A stretch of DNA of 64,000 bases from Paraburkholderia unamae (lineage in GTDB: Bacteria; Pseudomonadota; Gammaproteobacteria; Burkholderiales; Burkholderiaceae). The notes below the pieces were generated by a model. It made no database searches. It was not told where the DNA came from and saw only the letters and a program-made list of their open reading frames with translations. Below are positions 52,801 through 61,030 of this stretch, piece after piece. The DNA is taken from assembly GCF_003268775.1 (NCBI RefSeq), contig NZ_QLSU01000017.1, positions 62,001 to 126,000 on the forward strand, in the 5' to 3' direction. Made by a program: the position numbers and the translations under genes. Each line of letters begins with the position of its first letter. The stretch's first letter is position 1.

Positions 52801-54485
52801 CACCCGTAGCACCCGTAGTCCCGGTAGCACCCTTGGCGCACTTGGCACCCATGGCACCCTACCCCGCCGTCATTGCCGCGACCGGCGACGCAACGAACAT
52901 CGCGCCCGAACCAGCCGAAGCACCCGAGCCGCCCGCCCAACGCGCGCCCGTGCGCGGCCACGCGCCCACGACGTTCGTGTTCCAGCCGCTCAGCGCATCG
53001 GCGGTGGAACTGCCGGGCATCGACCTGCTCGATCGCGCCTCCAGCGAAATCGAGCCCGTTTCCGAACAAAGGCTCGCCGAAACGAGCCAGCTCATCGAGC
53101 AGCGCCTCCAGGAATTCAAGGTGCCCGTGACGGTGGTCGGCGCCTCGGCAGGCCCGGTCATCACCCGCTTCGAAGTGGAGCCCGCGCTCGGCGTGCGCGG
53201 CAGCCAGATCGTAGGCCTCATGAAGGATCTCTCGCGCGGCCTTGGCCTCACGTCGATCCGCGTGGTCGAGACGATTCCCGGCAAGACCTGCATGGGCCTC
53301 GAATTGCCCAACGCGCGCCGCCAGATGATCCGCCTCTCCGAGATCCTCGAATCGGCGCCGTATCACCGCTCGCAGTCCAAGCTCACGATCGCGATGGGCA
53401 AGGACATCGTCGGCCATCCGATCGTGACCGACCTAGCTAAAGCGCCGCACATGCTCGTGGCCGGCACGACCGGTTCGGGCAAGTCGGTGGCGATCAACGC
53501 GATGATCCTCTCGCTCCTCTACAAGGCGACGCCCGAGGACGTGCGCCTCATCATGATCGACCCGAAGATGCTGGAGCTTTCGGTGTACGAGGGCATTCCG
53601 CATCTGCTCGCGCCGGTCGTGACCGACATGAAGCTCGCCGCCAACGCGCTCAACTGGTGCGTGGGCGAAATGGAAAAGCGCTACCGGCTGATGTCGGCCG
53701 TGGGCGTGCGCAATCTCGCGGGCTTCAACCAGAAGATCCGCGACGCCGAAGCGCACGAGAAGAAGATCGGCAACCCGTTCTCGCTCACGCCGGAAGCGCC
53801 CGAGCCGCTTTCGCCGCTGCCGATGATCGTGGTCGTGATCGACGAGCTCGCGGACCTCATGATGGTCGCGGGCAAGAAGATCGAAGAATTGATCGCGCGT
53901 CTCGCGCAGAAGGCGCGCGCCGCCGGCATCCACCTGATCCTTGCGACGCAGCGTCCTTCGGTGGACGTCATCACGGGCCTCATCAAGGCGAACATTCCGA
54001 CGCGCGTGGCGTTCCAGGTGTCGTCGAAGATCGACTCGCGCACGATTCTCGACCAGATGGGCGCGGAGTCGCTGCTCGGCCAGGGCGACATGCTGTTCCT
54101 GCCGCCGGGCACGGGCTACCCGCAGCGCGTGCACGGCGCGTTCGTCGCCGACGAGGAAGTTCACGCCGTCGTGGAGTACCTGAAGCAGTTCGGCGAGCCC
54201 GAGTATGTCGAAGGGATTCTCGACGGCCCCGCCGGCGAAGGCGCGCCGCAAGACCTGTTCGGCGAGTCGCCCGAGGCCGAAGCCGACCCGCTCTACGACG
54301 AAGCGGTCGCGTTCGTCGTGCGCACGCGGCGCGCGTCGATCTCGTCGGTGCAGCGGCAGTTGCGCATCGGCTACAACCGCGCCGCGCGCCTCGTCGAACA
54401 GATGGAAGCGGCGGGTCTCGTCTCGCCGATGGGCATCAACGGCAGCCGCGAAGTGCTCGTGCCCGGCGGCGGCCAGGGCGAATAA
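49830..54485 (+). CDS. ftsK: DNA translocase FtsK with very long linker
   Basis: A 1551-residue membrane-anchored DNA pump for chromosome segregation at division. Three hydrophobic segments lie at about 1-125 (FGISAVWFIPLIWRLV, LGFLGVLVASCALEA, MTALLIVSLPWLLDF), one fewer than the usual four. A Pro/Ala/Thr-rich linker of about 900 residues follows, with an early REGRDSREGRDSRDGRDG patch. The motor begins near 1049: Walker A GTTGSGKS at 1212-1219, Walker B VVVIDELADLMM near 1331. A C-terminal gamma winged helix for KOPS binding runs from about 1486 (ISSVQRQLRIGYNRAARLVE). The start at 49830 lacks a clear ribosome-binding site; the TTG at 49737 is less likely. Burkholderiaceae often carry two ftsK genes; which one this is cannot be decided here. 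Confidence 0.93.
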   Translation: MHTVVPGWFGISAVWFIPLIWRLVKSVLPGGAGLRGPGTIRLWLGFLGVLVASCALEATLIDIAGFNALGHALSGGFGKLIGHVAAPLAMTALLIVSLPWLLDFHWREFLAWADISLGLGLNIRASRANDDSPRRERRSRRAATDDGLPAHSAPTVNPSMPADGARRKRPTIWKPPARESREGRDSREGRDSRDGRDGTRAAGAMAAGFGTATTAAASQSAAPGATPWRVEPGFRAPADPSAALARTEPSAPTDWLRATRAPLQTPPAGMTRTPVEPPRAPLQQGAPLGDVRRAAPVATAAQGASGVAAQPNAPWRAEPGPARPAMSAAMAGARAASVAVHGAPLAGAVAAAARGLSGAGTLAPPDLGGLQPALQPAAQSTAQPASQPTSQFTSPFAQPATPRRNVPPPAAGSTAARAAAAAPPRVAKPPRPFVWQGQPARVDARAPTTAPLMDAPPATPAYSRPAPASTARPDAPLSMSVLETLRSIEENAARWTTLAGASLARRNLDEATAFAPAEASPVEPLAQFPTVAPQISTAIATPAAQPPTGAPIEHTQFVPQPDETTPHNEAIAAPAVAPQPFAPPEALANAPTPWQPARPRMDAPALPADDANNAPIEATHVSQPVSLPPSLGSAPEQTAEPAPWPTLDHGMPWILLDDEPSDETPAQAQAEEPFFTFMPEPEPEPVAPFVSATTPATSLSAAPAATPIAPREPIVPPTPVAASEPVTQPATTAPHAAPDTPELSNIVRFPRFVREAHLDAETAEAPASQAASVSEPMLEATARIDTADTDTQSKTDLDEAAPMESAYGTYGNAFESSSRATPAYVATTHTHPVPAAPFEPAPADEPEQPAHEPFAHVARSEASSISTTTATVDQAPAVVHAVAEIAPAIAPPLTHAPEARIEPPHHAPLTAPVAPDDAPAPTATPPWMAEPQPESHAPAEPTFTPEPMPAVGAFTAPIAPVVPVAPFTPVAPHPAAVTAATGDATNIAPDAPVAPVVPVAPLAHLAPMAPYPAVIAATGDATNIAPEPAEAPEPPAQRAPVRGHAPTTFVFQPLSASAVELPGIDLLDRASSEIEPVSEQRLAETSQLIEQRLQEFKVPVTVVGASAGPVITRFEVEPALGVRGSQIVGLMKDLSRGLGLTSIRVVETIPGKTCMGLELPNARRQMIRLSEILESAPYHRSQSKLTIAMGKDIVGHPIVTDLAKAPHMLVAGTTGSGKSVAINAMILSLLYKATPEDVRLIMIDPKMLELSVYEGIPHLLAPVVTDMKLAANALNWCVGEMEKRYRLMSAVGVRNLAGFNQKIRDAEAHEKKIGNPFSLTPEAPEPLSPLPMIVVVIDELADLMMVAGKKIEELIARLAQKARAAGIHLILATQRPSVDVITGLIKANIPTRVAFQVSSKIDSRTILDQMGAESLLGQGDMLFLPPGTGYPQRVHGAFVADEEVHAVVEYLKQFGEPEYVEGILDGPAGEGAPQDLFGESPEAEADPLYDEAVAFVVRTRRASISSVQRQLRIGYNRAARLVEQMEAAGLVSPMGINGSREVLVPGGGQGE
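52755..52906 (+). repeat. 111-bp in-frame tandem duplication inside ftsK linker
   Basis: The 41 bases at 52755-52795 recur at 52866-52906 with two mismatches. Offset is exactly 111 bases (37 codons), and the bases between are also related (repeated GCACCCGTAGTCCCGGT-like blocks). Protein level: AATGDATNIAP occurs twice, each time followed by a Pro/Ala/Val-rich stretch. The near identity implies a recent duplication. Confidence 0.85.
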
Positions 54486-54510
54486 AGAAGGCGCGCCTTG
54501 CGCCTTCTTT
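54484..54510 (+). terminator. terminator overlapping the ftsK stop codon
   Basis: Eleven perfect pairs (AAAGAAGGCGC with GCGCCTTCTTT) around a 5-base loop begin inside the TAA stop of ftsK. A- and T-rich ends let it serve the convergent lactonase gene as well. Confidence 0.85.
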
Positions 54511-54549
54511 ACTCAACTCAAGACGTCACTGCGGACGTCACGACGGACG

Positions 54550-55872
54550 TCACTGCGCGACAAACTTGAAATCGACCGGCGAGCCGATATCGATGCGCTT
54601 CGGGTTCGGCTCGAGCAAGCCGGTCTGCTGATCGCGGCGGAACACGTAGGCGGTATCGCTGTTCTGGTTGCCGACGATGAGCCACTGACCGCTCGGATCG
54701 ATCGCGAACTCGCGCGGCGACTTGCCGAGGCTCGACTGGCGCCCTACGCGCTTGAGCTTCCCGCTGCCGCCATCGACGGCGAAGATCGAGATGTCGTTGG
54801 CGTCGCCGCGATTCGAGACATAGAGGAACTTGCCGTCCGGCGAAAGGTGCAGCGCCGCCGCGCCCTGCGTGCCCTTGAAGCCCGGCTCCGCCAGCTTCTC
54901 CACCTGCTCCAGCTTCATATGCCCGTCGTGATAGGCGAACACCGTCACGGTGGCGGCCAGCTCGCTCGTGAGATACGCGTGACGACCGTCATTGCCGAAG
55001 ATCAGGTGACGCGGACCGCTGCCTGACCTCACATCCGTATAGCGCCATTCAGTCGGGCTCACCAGACCGCGGCTGCCGTCCGGCGTGTAGAGATAGGTCC
55101 ACAGCTTGTCGGTGCCGAGATCCTGCGTGAACAGGTAGTGGCCATCCGGCGAGAACACCGTCGAATGCACGTGCGCGTTGTCCTGACGCCCCTTCACGGG
55201 ACCGCCGCCCTCGTGATGCACGGTGAGCACGGATTCACCGAGCTTGCCGTCCTGCTGCACGGGCAACACCGCGAAGCTGCCGCCGGGGTCGGCCGCGACC
55301 GAATAGTTGGCGACGAAGAGATAGCGTCCATCCGGCGAGAGGCTCAGGTAGCACGGATCGTTGCCCTGCGCCGACACCTTGTTGAGAAACGTGAGCTGGC
55401 CGCTCGCGGCGTCGAAGCCGAACGCGCTCACGTCGCCGCGCAGGCTCGCGGGACCGTTGTCGCCGGGCAACTCGTTCACCGCATAAACGTAGCGATTGTC
55501 CTTGCTCACCACGAGATAGGACGGGTTCACCGTTTTCGCGACGCTCACCGGTTGCGCGTCGCCGGTTTTCGTGTCGAAGCGGTAGACGTAGAGCCCCTCG
55601 CTCTTGCCGCCCGTATAGGTGCCGACGATGAGGTTGTAGACCCCGCCCGCGCTCGCGGAAGCGGATTGCGACGTCGATTGTGAGGTCGATTGCGCGAACG
55701 CAGGCGCCGCGGCGACGGAAGCCATGATGACGAAACCTTTGATGAACTGGGTGAGGCGCTGCGCGGGCCCGCGCGCGCTGCGGCGCGCACGCGTACTTGC
55801 GCGAGCCGATGAGCGAACCGATGAGCGGGAGGGCGCGGGCACGGCGATTGCGGTGGCACGGCGAAGCAACAT
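54550..55872 (-). CDS. secreted lactonase-family (6-phosphogluconolactonase fold) beta-propeller protein
   Basis: A 440-residue seven-bladed propeller of the lactonase family. Repeated motifs such as LSPDGRYLFVANYSVA, FSPDGHYLFTQDLGTD and LSPDGKFLYVSNRGDANDIS mark the blades, as in the Pgl/muconate-cycloisomerase-like family. The N-terminus has a long basic segment and a signal-like helix (FIKGFVIMASVAAAPAFA), so the protein is probably exported. A near-ideal AAGGAGG lies 5 bases before the ATG at 55872. Cytoplasmic 6-phosphogluconolactonase activity is unlikely given the export signal; the substrate is open. Confidence 0.85.
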   Translation of the reverse strand: MLLRRATAIAVPAPSRSSVRSSARASTRARRSARGPAQRLTQFIKGFVIMASVAAAPAFAQSTSQSTSQSASASAGGVYNLIVGTYTGGKSEGLYVYRFDTKTGDAQPVSVAKTVNPSYLVVSKDNRYVYAVNELPGDNGPASLRGDVSAFGFDAASGQLTFLNKVSAQGNDPCYLSLSPDGRYLFVANYSVAADPGGSFAVLPVQQDGKLGESVLTVHHEGGGPVKGRQDNAHVHSTVFSPDGHYLFTQDLGTDKLWTYLYTPDGSRGLVSPTEWRYTDVRSGSGPRHLIFGNDGRHAYLTSELAATVTVFAYHDGHMKLEQVEKLAEPGFKGTQGAAALHLSPDGKFLYVSNRGDANDISIFAVDGGSGKLKRVGRQSSLGKSPREFAIDPSGQWLIVGNQNSDTAYVFRRDQQTGLLEPNPKRIDIGSPVDFKFVAQ

Positions 55873-56089
55873 CTCGACCTCCTTTTTCTTGTCGATGCGA
55901 TGGAGCGGATCGGCATCGCGCGACGGCGGCGAGCGCCGGGCCCTCGGCGCGAAGCCGCCCCATGTCGTGTGACGCCGGGCAAGACCGGCCCAGTATAAGA
56001 GAGCTTGCGCGCCGCCGCCCCGCACGCGCGCAGCACCCCGCGGAACACGCATACGGAACACCAACACGCAGCAACACCACGGAGCCGTC

Positions 56090-56239
56090 ATGAACATTCA
56101 CGTCGCCATCGGGCCGCTCGTCGCGCTCATCGCAGGCATTCTGATTCTCGCCGTGCCGCGCCTGCTCAACTACATCGTCGCGCTGTACCTCATCATCATC
56201 GGGATCATCGGCCTGTTCGGCGTCGGCGGCCATCTCTGA
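56090..56239 (+). CDS. DUF3096 small membrane protein
   Basis: A 49-residue protein of two short hydrophobic helices: MNIHVAIGPLVALIAGILIL, then RLLNYIVALYLIIIGIIGLF. GGAG stands 5 bases before the ATG. The VPRLLNYIVAxYLIxIGxxGL pattern is that of DUF3096, a tiny membrane family of unknown role. It is divergent from the lactonase gene. Confidence 0.85.
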   Translation: MNIHVAIGPLVALIAGILILAVPRLLNYIVALYLIIIGIIGLFGVGGHL

Positions 56240-56392
56240 TGTTTGTTGACGTCTGCGCAGCAAGTATTTGCGCGTGTTGCCGCGCAAAACGCGTTGCGCG
56301 GCCCCCCTCGCTGCCACTACTCTTGTGCGTGCATGCCGCGAAACTGCGGCAAGCGGCTTACGCTACCGAGCAACGCTGTCATTCTGCTTACC

Positions 56393-58255
56393 ATGCCCGC
56401 ACCCATTGAAGACTATGCATTGATCGGCGACGGCCACACGGCCGCGCTCGTGTCCCGCGCCGGCTCCATCGACTGGCTCTGCTGGCCGCGCTTCGACTCC
56501 GGCGCGTGCTTCGCCGCCCTCCTCGGCACCGAAGAGAACGGCCGCTGGCTCATCGCCCCCGCACAGCCCGAGGACGGCACGCCCGTCGAGATCAAGACCA
56601 CGCGCCGTTATCGCGGCGAAACGCTGATCCTCGAAACCGATTTCGAAACGCCGGACGGCGCGGTCACGCTCATCGACTTCATGCCGCCAGGCAATGGCTG
56701 GTCGGAGCTCGTGCGCCTCGTCGTCGGGCGGCGCGGCACCTTGCGCATGGAGAGCCGGCTCGTGCTGCGCTTCGACTACGGCTTCTCGGTGCCCTGGGTG
56801 AGCCGCCTCACCTACGAAAGCGGCATCAAGGCCACGGTTGGCCCCGACACGGTCGTGCTGCGCACGCCCGTCGATCTCCAGGGCGAGAACATGCACACGG
56901 TCGCGCAGTTCGACGTCAAGGAAGGCGAACGCGTGCCGTTTTCGCTCTCCTACGCGGCCTCGCATCTGCGCCTGCCGCCGCCGCGCGACCCGTTTACGGC
57001 GCTCGCGCGCACCGAGAATTTCTGGACCGAGTGGTCCTCGCGCAGCACGGTGGAAGGCCGCTGGGCCGAGCCGATCCGCCGCTCGCTCATCACGCTCAAG
57101 GCGCTCGCCTACGAGCCCACGGGCGGCATCGTCGCCGCGCCCACCACGTCGCTGCCCGAGCAACTGGGCGGCACGCGCAACTGGGACTACCGCTACTGCT
57201 GGCTGCGCGACGCCACCATCACGCTGCTCGCGATGATGCGCGGCGGCTACTACGACGAAGCGCGCGCCTGGCGCGCGTGGCTCGGCCGTGTGATGGCGGG
57301 CTCGCCCTCGCAGTTGCAGATCATGTACGGCATCGCGGGCGAGCGCCGCCTGCCCGAGTTCGAACTCGACTGGCTGCCCGGCTACGAAGGCGCGAAGCCC
57401 GTGCGCGTGGGCAACAACGCGGTCGGCCAGCTCCAGCTCGACGTGTATGGCGAAGTGATGAACGCCCTGCACCTGGCGCGCGTGGGCGGCCTGCAAGCCG
57501 ACGACACCGCATGGTCGATCCAGTGCGCGATGCTCGAGCACCTTGAGACGATCTGGACCAAGCCCGACGAGGGCATCTGGGAAACGCGCGGCGGCCGCCA
57601 GAACTTCACGTTCTCGAAGGTCATGGCGTGGGTCGCGTTCGACCGCGCGGTGAAATCGGCGGAAAAGTTCGAACTGCCGGGGCCGATCGACCACTGGCGC
57701 GAATTGCGCGACACGATCCACGCCACCATCTGCGAGCGCAGCTTCAACAAGGAGATGAACTCCTTCACGCAGATCTACGGCGGCACCGACCTCGACGCGA
57801 GCCTGCTGCTCATGCCGCTGGTGGGCTTCCTGCCCGCGGCGGACCCGCGCATCGCGGGCACGGTGGCGGCGATCGAGCGCGACCTCATGTGTGAAGGTTT
57901 TGTGATGCGCTACCGCACCACCGATTTCAACGACGGTCTGCCCCCCGGCGAAGGTACCTTCCTTGCGTGCAGTTTCTGGATGGTCGACAACCTCGCGCTA
58001 CAGGGCCGCATGGACGACGCGCGACGCATGTACGAGCGCCTGCTCTCGCTCGCCAACGACGTGGGGCTGCTCGCCGAGGAATATGACCCCATCGCGGGCC
58101 GGCTGGTGGGCAATTTCCCGCAGGCGTTCTCGCACGTGGCGCTCGTGCACACGGGTCTGAATCTGATGCGGCACGAACAGGAAATGGCGAAGGCAACGGG
58201 GCACCCGGTAGCCAACGGCGCGTCGGCCGAGCCGGCTGTTGCATCCGCATCGTAA
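56393..58255 (+). CDS. glycoside hydrolase family 15 protein
   Basis: A 620-residue GH15 enzyme (glucoamylase/trehalase type). An N-terminal beta domain starts MPAPIEDYALIGDGHTAALV and has GSIDWLCWPRFDSGACFAAL. The (alpha/alpha)6 barrel carries GGTRNWDYRYCWLRDATITL with the general-acid region, and EEYDPIAGRLVGNFPQAFSH near the end. Bacterial members of this length cleave alpha-1,4 glucans or trehalose; no signal peptide is seen, so a cytoplasmic storage-sugar role is likely. No clear ribosome-binding site precedes the chosen ATG. Confidence 0.88.
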   Translation: MPAPIEDYALIGDGHTAALVSRAGSIDWLCWPRFDSGACFAALLGTEENGRWLIAPAQPEDGTPVEIKTTRRYRGETLILETDFETPDGAVTLIDFMPPGNGWSELVRLVVGRRGTLRMESRLVLRFDYGFSVPWVSRLTYESGIKATVGPDTVVLRTPVDLQGENMHTVAQFDVKEGERVPFSLSYAASHLRLPPPRDPFTALARTENFWTEWSSRSTVEGRWAEPIRRSLITLKALAYEPTGGIVAAPTTSLPEQLGGTRNWDYRYCWLRDATITLLAMMRGGYYDEARAWRAWLGRVMAGSPSQLQIMYGIAGERRLPEFELDWLPGYEGAKPVRVGNNAVGQLQLDVYGEVMNALHLARVGGLQADDTAWSIQCAMLEHLETIWTKPDEGIWETRGGRQNFTFSKVMAWVAFDRAVKSAEKFELPGPIDHWRELRDTIHATICERSFNKEMNSFTQIYGGTDLDASLLLMPLVGFLPAADPRIAGTVAAIERDLMCEGFVMRYRTTDFNDGLPPGEGTFLACSFWMVDNLALQGRMDDARRMYERLLSLANDVGLLAEEYDPIAGRLVGNFPQAFSHVALVHTGLNLMRHEQEMAKATGHPVANGASAEPAVASAS

Positions 58256-58562
58256 TTGTTCGAAACCGCCTGGACGTTTTCGCGAGCTGCGGTACACTAG
58301 GCATGTTGCGTTGCACAACGACCGGGTGGAAAGGACCGCCCGCGCCGCCTAGCGGCGCTTTCATGCGCGTGCCGCCTTGCAGCGCGCCGGCAGCCACGAG
58401 CCGCCGGACGCCTGCTCAGCAGCTCGCGCTAAAGCCCCCGTGGCGGCGGCCGATAAACAAGCTGATTGACTGACCGACCAACCTTGCCGGCCCGCATCTG
58501 CTCCGCGCCTCATCCGCGCGCGACCCGGGTGCGAACCGCCCCATGAAGATGCCGGAGCGCCC
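58256..58562 (+). other. 307-base phaZ upstream region with candidate promoter
   Basis: No gene seen. TACACT at 58293-58298, with TGGACG 16 bases before it, is the best promoter-like pair; it would give phaZ a leader of about 260 bases. Confidence 0.35.
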
Positions 58563-59870
58563 ATGCTCTACCAAATCCGTGAATTCCAGCGCGCGTTGCT
58601 GAGCCCGCTGACCGCCTGGGCCCAGGCCGCCTCGAAATCGTTCTCGAATCCGTCGAGCCCGTTTTCGCTCGTGCCGGGCGCCACGCGCCTCGCCGCAGGT
58701 TATGAACTGCTGTATCGCCTCGGCAAGGACTACGAAAAGCCCGAGTTCAACATCCGCCAGATCGTGAAGGACGGCTTCAACATTCCGATCGTCGAGCAGA
58801 CCATCGTCGAAAAGCCGTTCTGCCGCCTGCTGCGCTTCAAGCGCTACGCCGACGACACCGGCGCCGTGGCCGCGCTCAAGGACGAGCCCGCCGTGCTGGT
58901 GTGCGCGCCGCTTTCCGGCCACCACTCCACGCTCCTGCGCGACACCGTGCGCACGCTGCTGCAAGACCACAAGGTGTACATCACCGACTGGATCGACGCG
59001 CGCATGGTGCCGCTCGAAGCCGGTGCGTTCCACCTCGACGACTACGTTGCGTACATCCAGGAATTCATCCGCCATATCGGCGCGAAGAACCTGCACGTGC
59101 TCTCCGTTTGCCAGCCCACGGTGCCCGTGCTCGCGGCCATCTCGCTCCTCGCGAGCCGCGGCGAGGACACCCCGCTCACGATGACGATGATGGGCGGCCC
59201 GATCGACGCGCGCCGCAGCCCCACCGCCGTCAACTCGCTCGCCACCGAGCACTCGCTCGACTGGTTTGCGAACAACGTGATCCACACGGTGCCGGCCAAC
59301 TATCCGGGCGAAGGACGCGAGGTGTATCCGGGCTTCCTCCAGCACGCGGGTTTCGTCGCGATGAATCCGGGCCGCCACACCACGGCGCACTGGGACTTCT
59401 ACAAGAGCCTGCTGCGCGGCGACGAAGAGGACGCCGAAGCACATCGCCAGTTCTACGATGAATACAACGCGGTGCTCGACATGGCCGCCGAGTACTACCT
59501 GGAAACCATTCGCACCGTATTCCAGGACTTCAGCCTCGCGGAAGGCACGTGGGACGTGGCCGGCGAGCGCGTGCGCCCGCAGGACATTCGCGACACGGCG
59601 CTGTTCACGATCGAAGGCGAGCTCGACGACATTTCCGGCTCCGGTCAGACGCGCGCCGCGCACGATCTGTGCACGGGCATTCCCGAGGCCGACAAGCATC
59701 ACCTGACCGCGGAAAAGTGCGGCCACTACGGCATTTTCTCGGGCCGCCGCTGGCGCACGATCATCTACCCGCAACTGCGCGACTTCATCCGCCAGCATGA
59801 GCAGGCCGCCGGCCACGCGGGCAAGCAGCCTTCCGCACGCGGGCGCTCGGCCGAGGGCGCGGTCGCCTGA
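58563..59870 (+). CDS. phaZ: intracellular polyhydroxybutyrate depolymerase
   Basis: A 435-residue alpha/beta hydrolase that mobilises PHB granules. Instead of a Ser lipase box it has VLSVCQPTVPVLAA with Cys183, the catalytic position reported for Ralstonia eutropha PhaZa1, and the start MLYQIREFQRALLSPLTAWA is characteristic. The candidate Asp lies in LFTIEGELDDISG and His in EKCGHYGIFSGRRWR. The ATG is preceded by GGAG at 5 bases. A terminator follows at 59902. Confidence 0.95.
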   Translation: MLYQIREFQRALLSPLTAWAQAASKSFSNPSSPFSLVPGATRLAAGYELLYRLGKDYEKPEFNIRQIVKDGFNIPIVEQTIVEKPFCRLLRFKRYADDTGAVAALKDEPAVLVCAPLSGHHSTLLRDTVRTLLQDHKVYITDWIDARMVPLEAGAFHLDDYVAYIQEFIRHIGAKNLHVLSVCQPTVPVLAAISLLASRGEDTPLTMTMMGGPIDARRSPTAVNSLATEHSLDWFANNVIHTVPANYPGEGREVYPGFLQHAGFVAMNPGRHTTAHWDFYKSLLRGDEEDAEAHRQFYDEYNAVLDMAAEYYLETIRTVFQDFSLAEGTWDVAGERVRPQDIRDTALFTIEGELDDISGSGQTRAAHDLCTGIPEADKHHLTAEKCGHYGIFSGRRWRTIIYPQLRDFIRQHEQAAGHAGKQPSARGRSAEGAVA

Positions 59871-59901
59871 CGCCGCACGCAAGATACGCAGCAACACCGC
59901 A

Positions 59902-59934
59902 CAACGCGCCGTCCCAGGACGGCGCGTTGCATTT
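59902..59934 (+). terminator. terminator between phaZ and the TetR gene
   Basis: Twelve perfect pairs (59902-59913 with 59918-59929) and a CCAG tetraloop, then a short T-containing tail. It separates two convergent genes. Confidence 0.8.
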
Positions 59935-59969
59935 GTGCGCTTGAAATACGCTCGCGCGTCAGTCGGGCA

Positions 59970-60602
59970 TCACTTGCGCATCAGATACGCAAGCAGCATT
60001 TCCGTATTGAGCTGGATGATTTCCGCGCGCTCGGCCGTCGTACTGAAGTCGCGCCCGAGCGTGGCGTTGAGCGTGTAGCGGTTCGACACGATGTAGTAGC
60101 CCATGCCCGAGAGCGTCACATAAAGCCGCAACGGATCGATGCTCGGGCGGAACAGTCCGGCGGACTCGCCGCGCGTGAGAATCGAGCCGAGTGTTGCCAC
60201 GATCGGCGAGATCATCTCGCGAATTCGTGTGGACTTCTGCATATATCGCGCCTCGTGCAGATTCTCGTTATTCACGAGCCTCAGCAACTCGGGGTTGTCG
60301 CGGTAATAGTCCCAGACGAAATGCGCGAGCCGCGTGATCGCCTCGACCGGTGCGAGCCCGGCGAGATCGAGCGCGCGCTCCGCTTCGTTGAGCGCGCCGA
60401 AGGCGTGCTCGAGCACGGCAGTGAACAGTTGCTCCTTGCTGCCGAAGTAGTAATAGAGCATGCGCTCATTGGTTTCCGCGCGCCGCGCGATCTGGTCGAC
60501 GCGTGCGCCGAACAGGCCGCCATTGGCGAATTCCTCCGCCGCGGCAAGCAGGATGCGACGACGTGTGCCTTCAGGATCTCTTTTGATTTTTGGCTGATTC
60601 AT
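59970..60602 (-). CDS. TetR/AcrR family transcriptional regulator
   Basis: A 210-residue repressor. The HTH at about 13-58 reads RRRILLAAAEEFANGGLFGA, VDQIARRAETNERMLYYYFG, SKEQLFTAVL, the classical TetR pattern. An all-helical ligand domain (AITRLAHFVWDYYRDNPELL) resembles the C-terminal domain of RutR/NemR-like regulators. The target is unknown; its upstream region has dyads, including GTCAT-TCG-ATGAC (60763-60775). Confidence 0.9.
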   Translation of the reverse strand: MNQPKIKRDPEGTRRRILLAAAEEFANGGLFGARVDQIARRAETNERMLYYYFGSKEQLFTAVLEHAFGALNEAERALDLAGLAPVEAITRLAHFVWDYYRDNPELLRLVNNENLHEARYMQKSTRIREMISPIVATLGSILTRGESAGLFRPSIDPLRLYVTLSGMGYYIVSNRYTLNATLGRDFSTTAERAEIIQLNTEMLLAYLMRK

Positions 60603-61030
60603 GGTGGCAGGATCTCGGTAAGCCGCGTTGTCCGGTTCACGCTGCCGGGCGATACCGCACCGGGCCTCTCCTCGCCCTGGTATCGACAGCGTTGTGCGGG
60701 GCGCGCCAGGTTAATGGACAGACACCCTCCGACCTACGGTCTTGCGATCATTCTTGTTTGATGTCATTCGATGACGACATCGTTCTTCCCCTGTTGCTTA
60801 TCGCGAGGCGCTTCGCCTGCCGTGCGTGACGTGTACTGCGTTACGTCTATGGATTCCCCCTGGATTGCCAGGCGCTTTCGCATTAAGCGCTTTGATTATG
60901 GCACATGGCCCGCCGATGGCAATGCGGGAAATCGGCGATAATGCAGGCTTTGGCGCTGTGCGTGCGCGCCCTGCCAGACCATGTGCGCGCATGGTCGCGC
61001 CGCCGCCCGGCCCGCCCAGAAGTTGCGACC
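60603..61030. other. 428-base divergent spacer TetR gene / rsxB
   Basis: Lower G+C than the surroundings and no gene. Dyads GTCAT-TCG-ATGAC (60763-60775) and GCGCTT-N7-AAGCGC (60872-60890) are candidate operators. GATAAT at 60937-60942 is a possible -10 for rsxB. Confidence 0.4.
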
